A stretch of 24,498 nucleotides of DNA from contig CBFGOI010000070.1 in the NCBI GenBank assembly GCA_965650335.1, forward strand, positions 1 through 24,498, written 5' to 3'. Of this stretch, positions 16,697 to 23,728 are shown piece by piece. Within the stretch, counting starts at the first letter, position 1; every line of letters starts with the position of its first letter. The stretch is from Paradesertivirga sp965650335 (lineage in GTDB: Bacteria; Bacteroidota; Bacteroidia; Sphingobacteriales; Sphingobacteriaceae). The translations under genes were made by a program, and so were the position numbers. A model generated the notes under the pieces. The model worked only from the letters and a program-made list of their open reading frames with translations. It was not told the origin of the DNA and searched no databases.

Positions 16697-16870
16697 TTAC
16701 TTCTTCTTTGGTACTTTCGCTCCTTCTTTCCGCGCTTCCGACAAACCGATCGCTACCGCTTGTTTTTTGGAGGTAACTTTTTTTCCTGTTCCGGTTTTAA
16801 GCTTACCTTCTTTCATTTCATGCATCACTTCTTCGACTTTTTCACCAGCCTTTTTTGAATACTTTGCCAT
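16697..16870 (-). CDS. Small lysine-rich DUF6496 protein
   Basis: A 57-residue open frame starting at ATG 16870 and ending with TAA at 16697. The protein begins MAKYSKKAGEKVEEVMHEMK and contains TSKKQAVAIGLSEARKEG, the core pattern I know from DUF6496 proteins (a VxEEMHxxKxG helix followed by S-(K/R)-KQA-(V/I)-AIGLSxARR). Sixteen of 57 residues are lysine, with six acidic residues near the N-terminal half, so nucleic-acid binding is plausible, but no function is established to my knowledge. The divergent two-helix membrane gene starts 106 bp away. A longer frame on the opposite strand here (16677-16967) codes for cysteine/phenylalanine-rich nonsense and is an antisense shadow. Family recall is from memory and has not been searched. 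Confidence 0.72.
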   Translation of the reverse strand: MAKYSKKAGEKVEEVMHEMKEGKLKTGTGKKVTSKKQAVAIGLSEARKEGAKVPKKK

Positions 16871-16930
16871 AACCTTTTTTAGGATTAAAGCTCTTGGGAC
16901 TGAAAATGGTTTTAAAAGATTAAAAGCTTT

Positions 16931-16958
16931 TTTGTATAGAATCAGATTTGTAATTTCG
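16931..16958 (+). promoter_or_regulatory. Promoter of the two-helix membrane peptide gene
   Basis: TTTG (16931-16934) and TAATTTCG (16951-16958) are 16 bp apart, matching the Bacteroidota TTTG / TAnnTTTG layout with one mismatch in the -7 box and slightly short spacing. The expected start, near 16965, leaves a leader of about 12 nt before ATG 16977. Confidence 0.5.
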
Positions 16959-16976
16959 CCCAGATAAATTATTGAA

Positions 16977-17195
16977 ATGGAGAATCCAATAGAAACTTAT
17001 AAAAAAAGCGAAAGTACTACAAACGCCAATAACCCAAGTCATTATACCTTACTGACTATCGGTATTTTTGTAACTGTTTTAGGTGCGGTATTGCGCTTCC
17101 TTGCCGACTGGACTTTTGTTGATCTGCTCTCGAATATTATTTTCTTAATAGGCGTTGTTTTGTGCCTTAAATCAGTGATTAATATCCTGAAATAA
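16977..17195 (+). CDS. Small two-helix membrane protein, unknown function
   Basis: A 72-residue protein. The first 22 residues are polar (MENPIETYKKSESTTNANN). Two hydrophobic helices follow, about 23-45 (LLTIGIFVTVLGAVLRFLADW) with an internal arginine, and about 47-71 (FVDLLSNIIFLIGVVLCLKSV). There is no signal-peptide cleavage site. The arrangement suggests an inner-membrane hairpin with a cytoplasmic or periplasmic N-terminal tail. It has its own promoter-like sequence upstream and a strong terminator hairpin immediately downstream, so it appears monocistronic. I do not recognise a family. Coding status is supported by these signals and by the coherent membrane topology. Confidence 0.72.
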   Translation: MENPIETYKKSESTTNANNPSHYTLLTIGIFVTVLGAVLRFLADWTFVDLLSNIIFLIGVVLCLKSVINILK

Positions 17196-17204
17196 AATAG
17201 TTCC

Positions 17205-17240
17205 GACTTATAGGGCGAAAAGCTCTATAAGTCAAATTTT
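17205..17240 (+). terminator. Strong rho-independent terminator after the two-helix gene
   Basis: GACTTATAG (17205-17213) pairs perfectly with CTATAAGTC (17225-17233). The stem extends inward by GGC/GCT around a GAAAA loop, and AAATTTTT follows. It lies 10 bp after the stop codon. Confidence 0.8.
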
Positions 17241-17274
17241 TACAAGAAAACCATCCTCCCGGCGTTATAGAATA

Positions 17275-17925
17275 ATGAAAAGCATATTCTTATATCTTGC
17301 GCTGCTGTTGCCTTTAACCTCTCTGGGGCAAGTTAGATCCAAGTCTGTTAAGATCCATAAGCTGGTAATCGAGGCAAAAAAATCTTATGCTATTACTGAA
17401 GGCGACTCAATAACTTCAATTAGCATTGATACACTTATAATGAAGGACAGATCCAAATTATCCTTTGTCGGTAAGAAAAAAGTGGACCTTGTAGTAAGCC
17501 ATGCTTTTATCGGAAAAGATGTTATCATTCGCGGCAATGATAGTAAGAACAATGGAACTGATCTAAATCTGTCTGTCAATTTTGTTCAACTAAAAAGTCT
17601 TTTTGTTGATGTTTCCGGCGAAGACGCCAGATATTTTAACAGGCATTTTGATAATGGAAATGGGGGGCAGGTTGTATTGAGTTATTTGTCGAGCGGACAG
17701 AAGCCCCAGATTACAGATAAGAACAGCCCCAATTTTGTGTCGATCAGAAACAGAGCTGGAGGATATACAGTAAACCCACAAACGGATATAGGAATAATTT
17801 TAGGTCAGATACGAACTGGATCTGGCAGGCCTTTAGGGCAGTTACCCAACGGCCGCGTATATTCCGGCGGTATAGGACGTGATGGTAAAACTACTATCAA
17901 ACCCATCGATCGTTTGCCTGACTAG
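17275..17925 (+). CDS. Secreted protein of unknown function with glycine-rich C-terminus
   Basis: A 216-residue protein with a clear signal peptide (MKSIFLYLALLLPLTSLG, then QVRSK). The mature part begins with short beta-strands alternating with charged turns (KIHKLVIEA, SISIDTLIM, KLSFVGKKKVDLVVSHAFIGKDVIIRG, LNLSVNFVQLKSLFVDVSG), compatible with a right-handed beta-helix or repeated sandwich. The last 80 residues are rich in G, N and R (RNRAGGY, RTGSGRPLGQLPNGR, VYSGGIGRDGK). I do not recognise a family and see no catalytic motif. It follows a strong terminator, so it should have its own promoter, but none stands out. It is convergent with gldB and their stop codons overlap in CTAG (17922-17925). 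Codon use looks like that of its neighbours. Confidence 0.75.
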   Translation: MKSIFLYLALLLPLTSLGQVRSKSVKIHKLVIEAKKSYAITEGDSITSISIDTLIMKDRSKLSFVGKKKVDLVVSHAFIGKDVIIRGNDSKNNGTDLNLSVNFVQLKSLFVDVSGEDARYFNRHFDNGNGGQVVLSYLSSGQKPQITDKNSPNFVSIRNRAGGYTVNPQTDIGIILGQIRTGSGRPLGQLPNGRVYSGGIGRDGKTTIKPIDRLPD

Positions 17926-18953
17926 TCGGGATGATATTTCGATTTATCTAAAATTTTCTGGAAATCCTTATCCTGCATTAACTCCTGGAGTGTCACGGAT
18001 GGGTTTTTCTCCATATATTCCTTCACGATTTTCCATCCCGAAAAAACTGCGAGCTTTGGTGCTGATTCATTTTTATCTCCTATACCCGGGGTAAAGCGAG
18101 CTTCGGAGAGATATTTTTGAATCTTAAGATAATCGGTCTCAAATAAAAGATTCCGTTCTAAAAAATACGCCCATATTCCGCCTTCATAATCCTCGGCCCA
18201 GTGTTGTTGTTGGGTAGTGTATCCGATCTTTAAAGAATCGGGTATATTGGGCATAGTTGCGTCCATAAAATACATGATTTTACCGTTGTAGATCATTTTC
18301 TGCATTAATGATGTGATCTGATCCGGTTCCGGAAACATTTCTTCGCGGATAAATGCTTCCATAACTCTCGGTGTTATATTTTCCGGAGTAAAGCGCCTGG
18401 AGATATACGCCGGAATGCTGCTCCGTAGCGCAGGATAAAATTTTGAGTCAGGTCCTAAAAACATATCCAGACCAATACCGAGGTAATTATTCCCGATAGG
18501 CGTTTGCACCGCAAATCCTGAAAAAAAAGAAATGATTCGTGGGACGGGTTGATTAGGATAATAGTATTTAATATGTTTAAATGCATCGGTTAATTCTTTT
18601 TCCTGTCTCTCCAAATCGGGATACTTTTGGCTAACCTCACTTTTTAATGCATTGTAATCGGGAGCTGACAGTACGGTTTTAAGATTTTGATAATATTCCT
18701 CACTACCCGGGGTTCCAACACTCAGCATCCCTTCCATGAAATCATTATAAAAGATGCCATATTTCTTTTGAAACTGAATGCCTTGCTGCCGGTAGTTTGT
18801 AACCGTTAATGAGCTTAAGTCTTTGTCAAATCTTTCAATCTTTATATCAAGATTTATGTTGCTTACATCAACATCTTTCTTATTCTTGCAGCCGAATACA
18901 AACAGGCCAATAGAAAAAAACAGGTAGATTTGGAAAATGCTTTTAGTATTCAT
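17922..18953 (-). CDS. gldB: Gliding motility lipoprotein GldB
   Basis: A 343-residue lipoprotein. I set the start at ATG 18953, which gives the lipoprotein signal MNTKSIFQIYLFFSIGLFVFGC with the lipidated Cys22; the 18 upstream codons in frame cover the promoter region. The body matches GldB: NLDIKIERFDKDLSSL near the start, YGIFYNDFMEGMLSVG, and NYLGIGLDMFLGPDSKFY with YISRRFTPENI in the middle. In Flavobacterium GldB is needed for gliding motility and associated type IX secretion, and it often neighbours nadE, as here. The usual gldC partner is not next to it. Its distant similarity to metallopeptidase-like DUF2268 folds suggests an ancient enzyme scaffold, but no clear HExxH is seen. In non-gliding relatives the gene is retained, so motility should not be inferred from it alone. 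Confidence 0.88.
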   Translation of the reverse strand: MNTKSIFQIYLFFSIGLFVFGCKNKKDVDVSNINLDIKIERFDKDLSSLTVTNYRQQGIQFQKKYGIFYNDFMEGMLSVGTPGSEEYYQNLKTVLSAPDYNALKSEVSQKYPDLERQEKELTDAFKHIKYYYPNQPVPRIISFFSGFAVQTPIGNNYLGIGLDMFLGPDSKFYPALRSSIPAYISRRFTPENITPRVMEAFIREEMFPEPDQITSLMQKMIYNGKIMYFMDATMPNIPDSLKIGYTTQQQHWAEDYEGGIWAYFLERNLLFETDYLKIQKYLSEARFTPGIGDKNESAPKLAVFSGWKIVKEYMEKNPSVTLQELMQDKDFQKILDKSKYHPD

Positions 18954-18967
18954 ATAGATCTCTGAAG

Positions 18968-18975
18968 CGAAAATA
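18968..18975 (-). promoter_or_regulatory. Probable -7 box of gldB
   Basis: On the minus strand TATTTTCG is one mismatch from TAnnTTTG and lies 14 bp before ATG 18953. No convincing TTTG -33 partner is seen. The whole divergent space to the next gene is only 63 bp. Confidence 0.35.
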
Positions 18976-19002
18976 GTAAAATCAAAGAGAAGAGACAGAT
19001 TA

Positions 19003-19010
19003 TACATTTG
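19003..19010 (+). promoter_or_regulatory. -7 promoter box of the PorT-like gene, implying a leaderless mRNA
   Basis: TACATTTG matches TAnnTTTG perfectly and ends 6 nt before ATG 19017, so transcription would begin at or next to the start codon. No TTTG -33 box is evident. Confidence 0.5.
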
Positions 19011-19016
19011 AAACTT

Positions 19017-19643
19017 ATGAAATACATACTGCTAATTACAGGCTTATTCTTGGCTCCTTTTGTTGGAAATGCTCAGGAAAATGAAAAGAATTTCAAATTA
19101 GGATTTACGGTGGCTCCTAACTTAAGCTGGCTAACAGATGATGGTAACAGATTGGTAGCTGATGGAAGTAAAGCTGGATTCTCTTACGGCGTTATAGCTG
19201 ATGTCGGTTTTGCAAAAAATTATTTCTTTTCAACCGCCTTTACGGTAAGCTCACTACATAGTAAAGGTGTTAAAAAGGATATTTCTACCGACGAATATAA
19301 GCTTCAATATCTTGAAATACCTTTTACCTTAAAGCTCAAAAGTAATCCGTCCGATCAGGGGAGGTTTTACGGACAGTTCGGTTTAGGAACGGGCATAAAT
19401 ATTTCCGCAAAAAAAGACGCAACCTCTTTCGGAACAAATGTAATGGTTAAGGATGTATCCATTTCATCGGAGGTAAACTCGTTCAGACTAGGGTTAATTA
19501 TGGGCGCAGGAGCCGAATGGAATGTGGGAAGAAACTTAATCGCTCTTACCGGCGTTACTTTTAATAATGGATTTACAAAAACTTTTAAGGATTATGATTC
19601 ACGAAATCCTTTCGTGACATTAAATCTTGGCCTGTTTTTTTAA
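19017..19643 (+). CDS. Outer-membrane beta-barrel protein, PorT-like
   Basis: A 208-residue exported protein. ATG 19017 starts the signal peptide MKYILLITGLFLAPFVGNA with cleavage before Q20; a TTG at 19008 is in frame but lies inside the promoter box. The mature chain is a series of amphipathic strands separated by Gly/Asp/Asn turns (KLGFTVAPNLSWL, YGVIADVGFAKNYFFSTAFTVSS, LQYLEIPFTLKLKSN, GRFYGQFGLGTGINIS, FRLGLIMGAGAEWNVG) and ends NLGLFF with a C-terminal aromatic, the outer-membrane insertion signal. The pattern LEIPFTLKLKSN is typical of the PorT / outer membrane beta-barrel families of Bacteroidota. Channel, adhesion or secretion roles cannot be told apart. It is 17 bp ahead of nadE, so the two are probably co-transcribed, and divergent from gldB. 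Confidence 0.85.
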   Translation: MKYILLITGLFLAPFVGNAQENEKNFKLGFTVAPNLSWLTDDGNRLVADGSKAGFSYGVIADVGFAKNYFFSTAFTVSSLHSKGVKKDISTDEYKLQYLEIPFTLKLKSNPSDQGRFYGQFGLGTGINISAKKDATSFGTNVMVKDVSISSEVNSFRLGLIMGAGAEWNVGRNLIALTGVTFNNGFTKTFKDYDSRNPFVTLNLGLFF

Positions 19644-19660
19644 TAACGTCTTATATATAA

Positions 19661-21301
19661 ATGAAGATTGCATTAGCTCAATTAAATTATCACATAGGTA
19701 ATTTCGAATCAAATTCAACAAAAATTATCAAAGCCATCAATGAAGCAAAGCAAAAAGGTGCAGACCTGATTGTGTTTGCCGAGCTAGCTATTTGTGGTTA
19801 TCCGCCGAGAGATTTCTTAGAATTTTCCGAGTTTATAGAGTTGTGCGATGAGGCCGTGAAGCAAGTTGCAGCCGCCTGTACGGATATTGCATGCATTTTA
19901 GGAGCTCCGACAAAAAACCCGAGAACAGAAGGGAAGGATTTATTCAACTCGGCCTATTTTATTGAGAACGGCATTGTTAAAAATATAGTCAATAAGGCAT
20001 TGTTGCCAACATATGATGTATTTGATGAGTATCGATATTTTGAACCGGCAACGAATTTCTTTTGCGTAGACTTTAAAGGCAAGAAAATCGCTTTAACCAT
20101 TTGCGAAGATTTGTGGAATATCAACGATAACCCGCTTTACATTTCTGCTCCGATGGATGAATTGATCAAACAACAGCCCGACTTGATGATCAATATTGCA
20201 GCTTCGCCTTTTTCTTACAACCACGACGATAACCGGTACAAGGTTTTGAGTGATAATTGTAAAAAATATAATTTGCCATTGCTGTATGTCAATCAAATCG
20301 GATCGCAAACAGAGATAATTTTCGATGGAGGCTCTCTCGTTTTTAATGCACAGGGCGAATTACTTGATCAACTAAATTATTTCAAGGAAGATATCCGGAT
20401 TTACGAATTTGAGGCCAATAAAATAAAAAACCATCAAAAGATGGATTATAGTCCGGCGCCGGATATTGAACAAATTCATCAGGCTTTGATTTTGGGCATC
20501 CGGGATTATTTTTATAAATCGGGTTTTAGCAAAGCTGTTCTCGGCCTGTCTGGTGGAATAGATTCTGCACTTGTTTGTGCTTTAGCTGCCGAAGCTCTTG
20601 GTCCGGAAAATGTTATGGCGGTATTAATGCCATCGAAATATTCGACCGGGCATTCTGTTCAGGATGCTTTGGATTTGGTGAATAACCTGGGTTGTAAGCA
20701 TGAAATTATAGCTATTAAGGACGCAGCAGATGCGTTCGATTCTATGTTAGCCCCAGTATTTAAAGACCTCCCTTTCAATGTAGCCGAAGAAAATATTCAG
20801 GCTCGTTGTCGAGCTATCATTGTAATGGCCTTTTCGAACAAGTTCGGCTATATTTTATTGAACACCTCAAATAAAAGCGAGTGTGCGGTTGGCTATGGGA
20901 CACTTTATGGTGATATGGCCGGTGCAATTGCCGTATTAGGCGATGTATATAAAACACAGGTTTACCAGCTGGCGCAGCATATAAATCGCGAAAGAGAAAT
21001 AATTCCTTTAAATAGCATTGTAAAGCCACCATCAGCAGAATTACGCCCCGATCAAAAGGATAGCGATTCGTTACCCGATTACGATATTCTCGATAGCCTG
21101 CTTTACCAATATATTGAGTTAAAGAAAAGCTCTCGTGATATTATCGCTCAGGGATTCGATGAACAACTGGTTAGAAAAGTTATTGCGATGGTAAATAAAG
21201 CCGAGTTTAAACGGTATCAAACTCCTCCAATTTTACGCGTGTCGCCTAAAGCTTTTGGTATGGGACGAAGAATGCCGATTGTTGGAAAGTATTTGTCGTG
21301 A
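19661..21301 (+). CDS. nadE: Glutamine-dependent NAD+ synthetase
   Basis: A 546-residue cytoplasmic enzyme that amidates deamido-NAD to NAD using ATP and ammonia from glutamine. The N-terminal nitrilase-type glutaminase domain (1-260) has the Glu41-Lys112-Cys148 triad (VFAELAICGYPP, NKALLPTYDVFDEYRYF, TICEDLW). The C-terminal synthetase domain (about 270-546) has the ATP pyrophosphatase loop SGGIDS at 297-302, followed by ALAAEALG, NTSNKSE and GDMAGAIAVLGDVYK. The fused two-domain form is common in Bacteroidota. The chain looks complete. It begins 17 bp after the PorT-like gene, and a new promoter box precedes the next gene, so it probably ends this transcript. Confidence 0.97.
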   Translation: MKIALAQLNYHIGNFESNSTKIIKAINEAKQKGADLIVFAELAICGYPPRDFLEFSEFIELCDEAVKQVAAACTDIACILGAPTKNPRTEGKDLFNSAYFIENGIVKNIVNKALLPTYDVFDEYRYFEPATNFFCVDFKGKKIALTICEDLWNINDNPLYISAPMDELIKQQPDLMINIAASPFSYNHDDNRYKVLSDNCKKYNLPLLYVNQIGSQTEIIFDGGSLVFNAQGELLDQLNYFKEDIRIYEFEANKIKNHQKMDYSPAPDIEQIHQALILGIRDYFYKSGFSKAVLGLSGGIDSALVCALAAEALGPENVMAVLMPSKYSTGHSVQDALDLVNNLGCKHEIIAIKDAADAFDSMLAPVFKDLPFNVAEENIQARCRAIIVMAFSNKFGYILLNTSNKSECAVGYGTLYGDMAGAIAVLGDVYKTQVYQLAQHINREREIIPLNSIVKPPSAELRPDQKDSDSLPDYDILDSLLYQYIELKKSSRDIIAQGFDEQLVRKVIAMVNKAEFKRYQTPPILRVSPKAFGMGRRMPIVGKYLS

Positions 21302-21349
21302 TAAAAGCCCTTTACTGATTCGCGCGCTCCGCATTTAGAAGCTTACCTG

Positions 21350-21357
21350 TATATTTG
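21350..21357 (+). promoter_or_regulatory. -7 promoter box of the TatD-family gene, implying a leaderless mRNA
   Basis: TATATTTG matches TAnnTTTG perfectly and ends 5 nt before ATG 21363. The start of transcription would coincide with the ATG within one or two bases. No good -33 TTTG is seen. Confidence 0.5.
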
Positions 21358-21362
21358 CAAAA

Positions 21363-22130
21363 ATGATTCTCACCGATACACACACGCATCTTTATTACGA
21401 AAGGGATGCTGCAAAGAGGAAACTACTAATGCAGAGGTGCCTGGATAATCAGGTCGAACGTCTTTTTTTGCCGAATGTTGATTCAGACTCCATTGCGATG
21501 GTCTCCGAGCTGGTTTTTGAGTATCCACAACATTGCTTTGCCATGCTGGGTTTGCATCCATGTGATGTTAAAAATGAGTATGAAACGGAACTCGAACTTA
21601 TCAGACAGTCGATAGCCAAAACGAAAATATACGCCATCGGAGAAATCGGAATAGACCTATATTGGGATAAAACAACCTTACCTCTGCAGCAGGAAGCGTT
21701 CCGTACCCAAATTTCTTGGGCTAAAGAACTGGATCTGCCGATTGTGATTCATTGCAGGGATGCTTTTGATGAAGTTTATAAGTTATTACTCTCTGAAAAG
21801 GACGAGAAGTTAAGAGGGATATTTCACTGTTTTACCGGGACAAAAGAACAAGCCGATTTAATTATTGATCTTGGTTTTTACCTCGGTATCGGAGGAGTAG
21901 TTACCTATAAAAATTCAGGCCTTGATAAAGTCGTTCAACAATTAGATTTACAAAATATCGTTCTTGAAACAGATTCGCCTTATTTAACACCTGTGCCATT
22001 TAGAGGAAAACCGAACGAAAGTAGTTTTCTTACGTATATAGCTCAGAAAGTTGCGGATATTAAGGAGGTTTCGATCGAGATTGTTGCTGAGATTACTACA
22101 AAAAATTCAAAAAATGTTTTTGGAGTTTGA
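21363..22130 (+). CDS. TatD-family metal-dependent hydrolase (DNase)
   Basis: A 255-residue cytoplasmic TIM-barrel enzyme. The metal ligands are visible: His7 and His9 in TDTHTHL, the glutamate in AIGEIGIDLYWD, His in IVIHCRDAF, His in GIFHCFTGT and the aspartate in VLETDSPYL. These are the standard TatD signatures, in order, and the length is typical (255-265). Characterised members are 3'-5' exonucleases or D-aminoacyl-tRNA editing-type hydrolases, and which activity applies here cannot be said. The 60-bp gap to nadE contains a perfect -7 box, so it has its own promoter. The asparaginase promoter overlaps its stop codon. Several TatD paralogues exist in most genomes, so I do not give a gene symbol. 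Confidence 0.93.
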   Translation: MILTDTHTHLYYERDAAKRKLLMQRCLDNQVERLFLPNVDSDSIAMVSELVFEYPQHCFAMLGLHPCDVKNEYETELELIRQSIAKTKIYAIGEIGIDLYWDKTTLPLQQEAFRTQISWAKELDLPIVIHCRDAFDEVYKLLLSEKDEKLRGIFHCFTGTKEQADLIIDLGFYLGIGGVVTYKNSGLDKVVQQLDLQNIVLETDSPYLTPVPFRGKPNESSFLTYIAQKVADIKEVSIEIVAEITTKNSKNVFGV

Positions 22131-22155
22131 CAAAGCCTTTCCTTTCATATCTTTA
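22126..22155 (+). promoter_or_regulatory. Promoter of the asparaginase gene, overlapping the end of the TatD-family gene
   Basis: TTTG (22126-22129) and TATCTTTA (22148-22155) are 18 bp apart, a good Bacteroidota -33/-7 pair. The -33 box overlaps the upstream TGA (22128-22130). The leader to ATG 22176 would be about 14 nt. Confidence 0.6.
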
Positions 22156-22175
22156 GAAAATAATTGAGTTTGGGA

Positions 22176-23228
22176 ATGACAAAGGTTTTAATTATCTACA
22201 CCGGGGGAACTATTGGGATGGTTCAGGACAAGCTAACGGGTGTACTTAAGCCTCTCGATTTTGAACACATTACTGAAAATGTCCCCGAATTACAGCGTCT
22301 TCCATATCAAATAACAGTTCATTCTTTTGACGAGATTATAGATTCGTCGAATATGTCTCCAGCCATCTGGATGGAGTTAGCAGAGCTGATTGAAAAGAAC
22401 TATGAAGCGTATGATGGCTTTGTAATTCTTCATGGGTCTGATACAATGGCGTTTACTGCGTCGGCCTTAAGTTTCATGCTCGAAGGTTTAAATAAGCCTG
22501 TTATTTTTACCGGCTCGCAATTGCCAATAGGCGAAATTCGCACGGATGCAAAAGAGAACCTGATTACAGCCCTTGAAATTGCATCAGCAAAGATGGCAAA
22601 TGGAAAAGCCAGGGTTCCGGAAGTATGTATCTATTTCGATTTCCAACTTTTTCGTGGCAACCGTTCATTTAAGTATAACTCTGCAAAATTCGAAGCTTTC
22701 CGGTCACCGAACTACCCTGTTTTAGCAGAAGCCGGAGTTCATTTACGTTTTAACGATAACAGTATTCGAAAATGTGATGAGTGTGTCTTCAGGGTTCATA
22801 AAAAGTTAAATAATAAAATTGCAGTTTTAAAGCTTTATCCCGGTATCAGTAAAGAAACTGTTGCTGCAATTGTTGGTTCTGCAACCGATGCAATAATTCT
22901 GGAGTCATTTGGAGCCGGGAATTCTACTACAGAAAAATGGTTCTTAGACTGTCTCGAAGCTGCTATTAAAAGCGGGAAAATCATTCTTGATATTTCTCAG
23001 TGTAAAGTTGGCAGTGTTGAGTTAGGCCGCTATGAAACAAGCCGCGATCTAAAGAATATGGGCGTTGTCAGCGGTTTTGATATGACTTATGAAGCTGCTG
23101 TTACCAAGCTAATGTTCCTACTTGCGCGCGGGTTTACCTACGATCGTATGTCTGCTCTTCTCGAAACAGATTTGCGCGGCGAACTTAGCAAGGTTAATCC
23201 GATGAACTGGTCAAAAGCAGTATTTTAG
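22176..23228 (+). CDS. ansA: Type I L-asparaginase
   Basis: A 350-residue cytoplasmic enzyme hydrolysing L-asparagine to aspartate and ammonia. I use ATG 22176, directly before the conserved KVLIIYTGGTIGM; the in-frame TTG at 22164 adds only three ordinary residues after its Met and would sit at the transcription start. The catalytic residues are Thr12 (TGGTIGM), Ser88-Asp89 (LHGSDTMAFTASALSFML) and Lys166 (RGNRSFKYNS). The lack of a signal peptide and the length favour the type I (AnsA) class over the periplasmic type II. Ser88 sits where the E. coli enzyme has Thr, a conservative change. The C-terminal regulatory-type domain (about 200-350) is present (LKLYPGIS, LESFGAGNST, DISQCKVGSVELGRYE). 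It appears to have its own promoter and no partner gene. Confidence 0.95.
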   Translation: MTKVLIIYTGGTIGMVQDKLTGVLKPLDFEHITENVPELQRLPYQITVHSFDEIIDSSNMSPAIWMELAELIEKNYEAYDGFVILHGSDTMAFTASALSFMLEGLNKPVIFTGSQLPIGEIRTDAKENLITALEIASAKMANGKARVPEVCIYFDFQLFRGNRSFKYNSAKFEAFRSPNYPVLAEAGVHLRFNDNSIRKCDECVFRVHKKLNNKIAVLKLYPGISKETVAAIVGSATDAIILESFGAGNSTTEKWFLDCLEAAIKSGKIILDISQCKVGSVELGRYETSRDLKNMGVVSGFDMTYEAAVTKLMFLLARGFTYDRMSALLETDLRGELSKVNPMNWSKAVF

Positions 23229-23451
23229 TCGGCTAATGCTTGCTTTGCGCATATCGTTAGAGCATCCTCTTACCGCATAAGTACAGTTTCTTAAATTCTG
23301 GCTAAAAAACGATCAGTTTCAATAATTTTCTCCTGTGTGATTGGTATTTAAGTGTCTCATCAACAGGTTCTTATTTGATAAAAAAGCATCGTCAAGGCTT
23401 TTCTTATCCAGATGTTTTTTGTATCTTTAATAGATAAGGTTTAGCGTTTGA
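23229..23451. other. Intergenic region after ansA with a weak promoter box
   Basis: I see no gene or strong hairpin. TATCTTTA at 23422-23429 resembles a -7 box for the small gene that follows; there is no TTTG at a suitable distance upstream. Confidence 0.4.
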
Positions 23452-23685
23452 ATGTTAACTGGGATAAAGAAAAACACCATGGAAACTCAATCAAAATCTG
23501 GCAAAGTCCTTGAAAATAATGAAGCAGAGCTTACCAAAGAACAAGGCAACAACACGACAGACTCTCAAGTAAAAAAAGAGCCGACGGGCGTGGAATATCA
23601 TGATTATGTGCCAAAACACTCAAGCCATGGAAGATCGAATTCCCGGACTTTCGGTCCGGATCATGAGCCTGGCACTGTAAGATGA
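23452..23685 (+). CDS. Small hydrophilic protein of unknown function
   Basis: The frame opens at ATG 23452 (77 residues), with a second ATG at 23479 (68 residues, METQSKSGKVLENNEAELTK). The -7-like box at 23422-23429 would allow either, and the second start gives a more uniform composition. The chain is polar and probably disordered: a Glu/Asn/Lys-rich first half, then GVEYHDYVPKHSSHGRSNSR and a C-terminal RTFGPDHEPGTVR. There is no signal peptide, membrane helix or cysteine. The terminator right after the stop supports a real transcription unit. I do not recognise a family and offer no function. Confidence 0.6.
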   Translation: MLTGIKKNTMETQSKSGKVLENNEAELTKEQGNNTTDSQVKKEPTGVEYHDYVPKHSSHGRSNSRTFGPDHEPGTVR

Positions 23686-23686
23686 A

Positions 23687-23718
23687 AGAGAGCTCTTCGA
23701 TAAAACGAGGAGCTTTTT
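23687..23718 (+). terminator. Rho-independent terminator after the small hydrophilic gene
   Basis: AGCTCTTCG (23691-23699) pairs with CGAGGAGCT (23706-23714), with one wobble and an ATAAAA loop; TTTT follows. The lower stem can extend by weak A-T/G-T pairs. Confidence 0.8.
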
Positions 23719-23728
23719 GATTAGAAGC

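Noticed and set aside
16677..16967. A 96-codon + strand open frame
   Set aside because: It is antisense to the DUF6496 gene, gives a Phe/Cys/Ser-rich sequence with no recognisable features, and its 3' end runs over the promoter of the next gene.
17879..18094. A 71-codon + strand open frame crossing the gldB 3' end
   Set aside because: It overlaps both the secreted unknown gene and gldB, has no start signals, and encodes no recognisable domain.
22437..22442. Ser88 in asparaginase as a loss-of-function change
   Set aside because: Ser for Thr keeps the hydroxyl and the adjacent Asp89 and Lys166 are present, so activity is expected.
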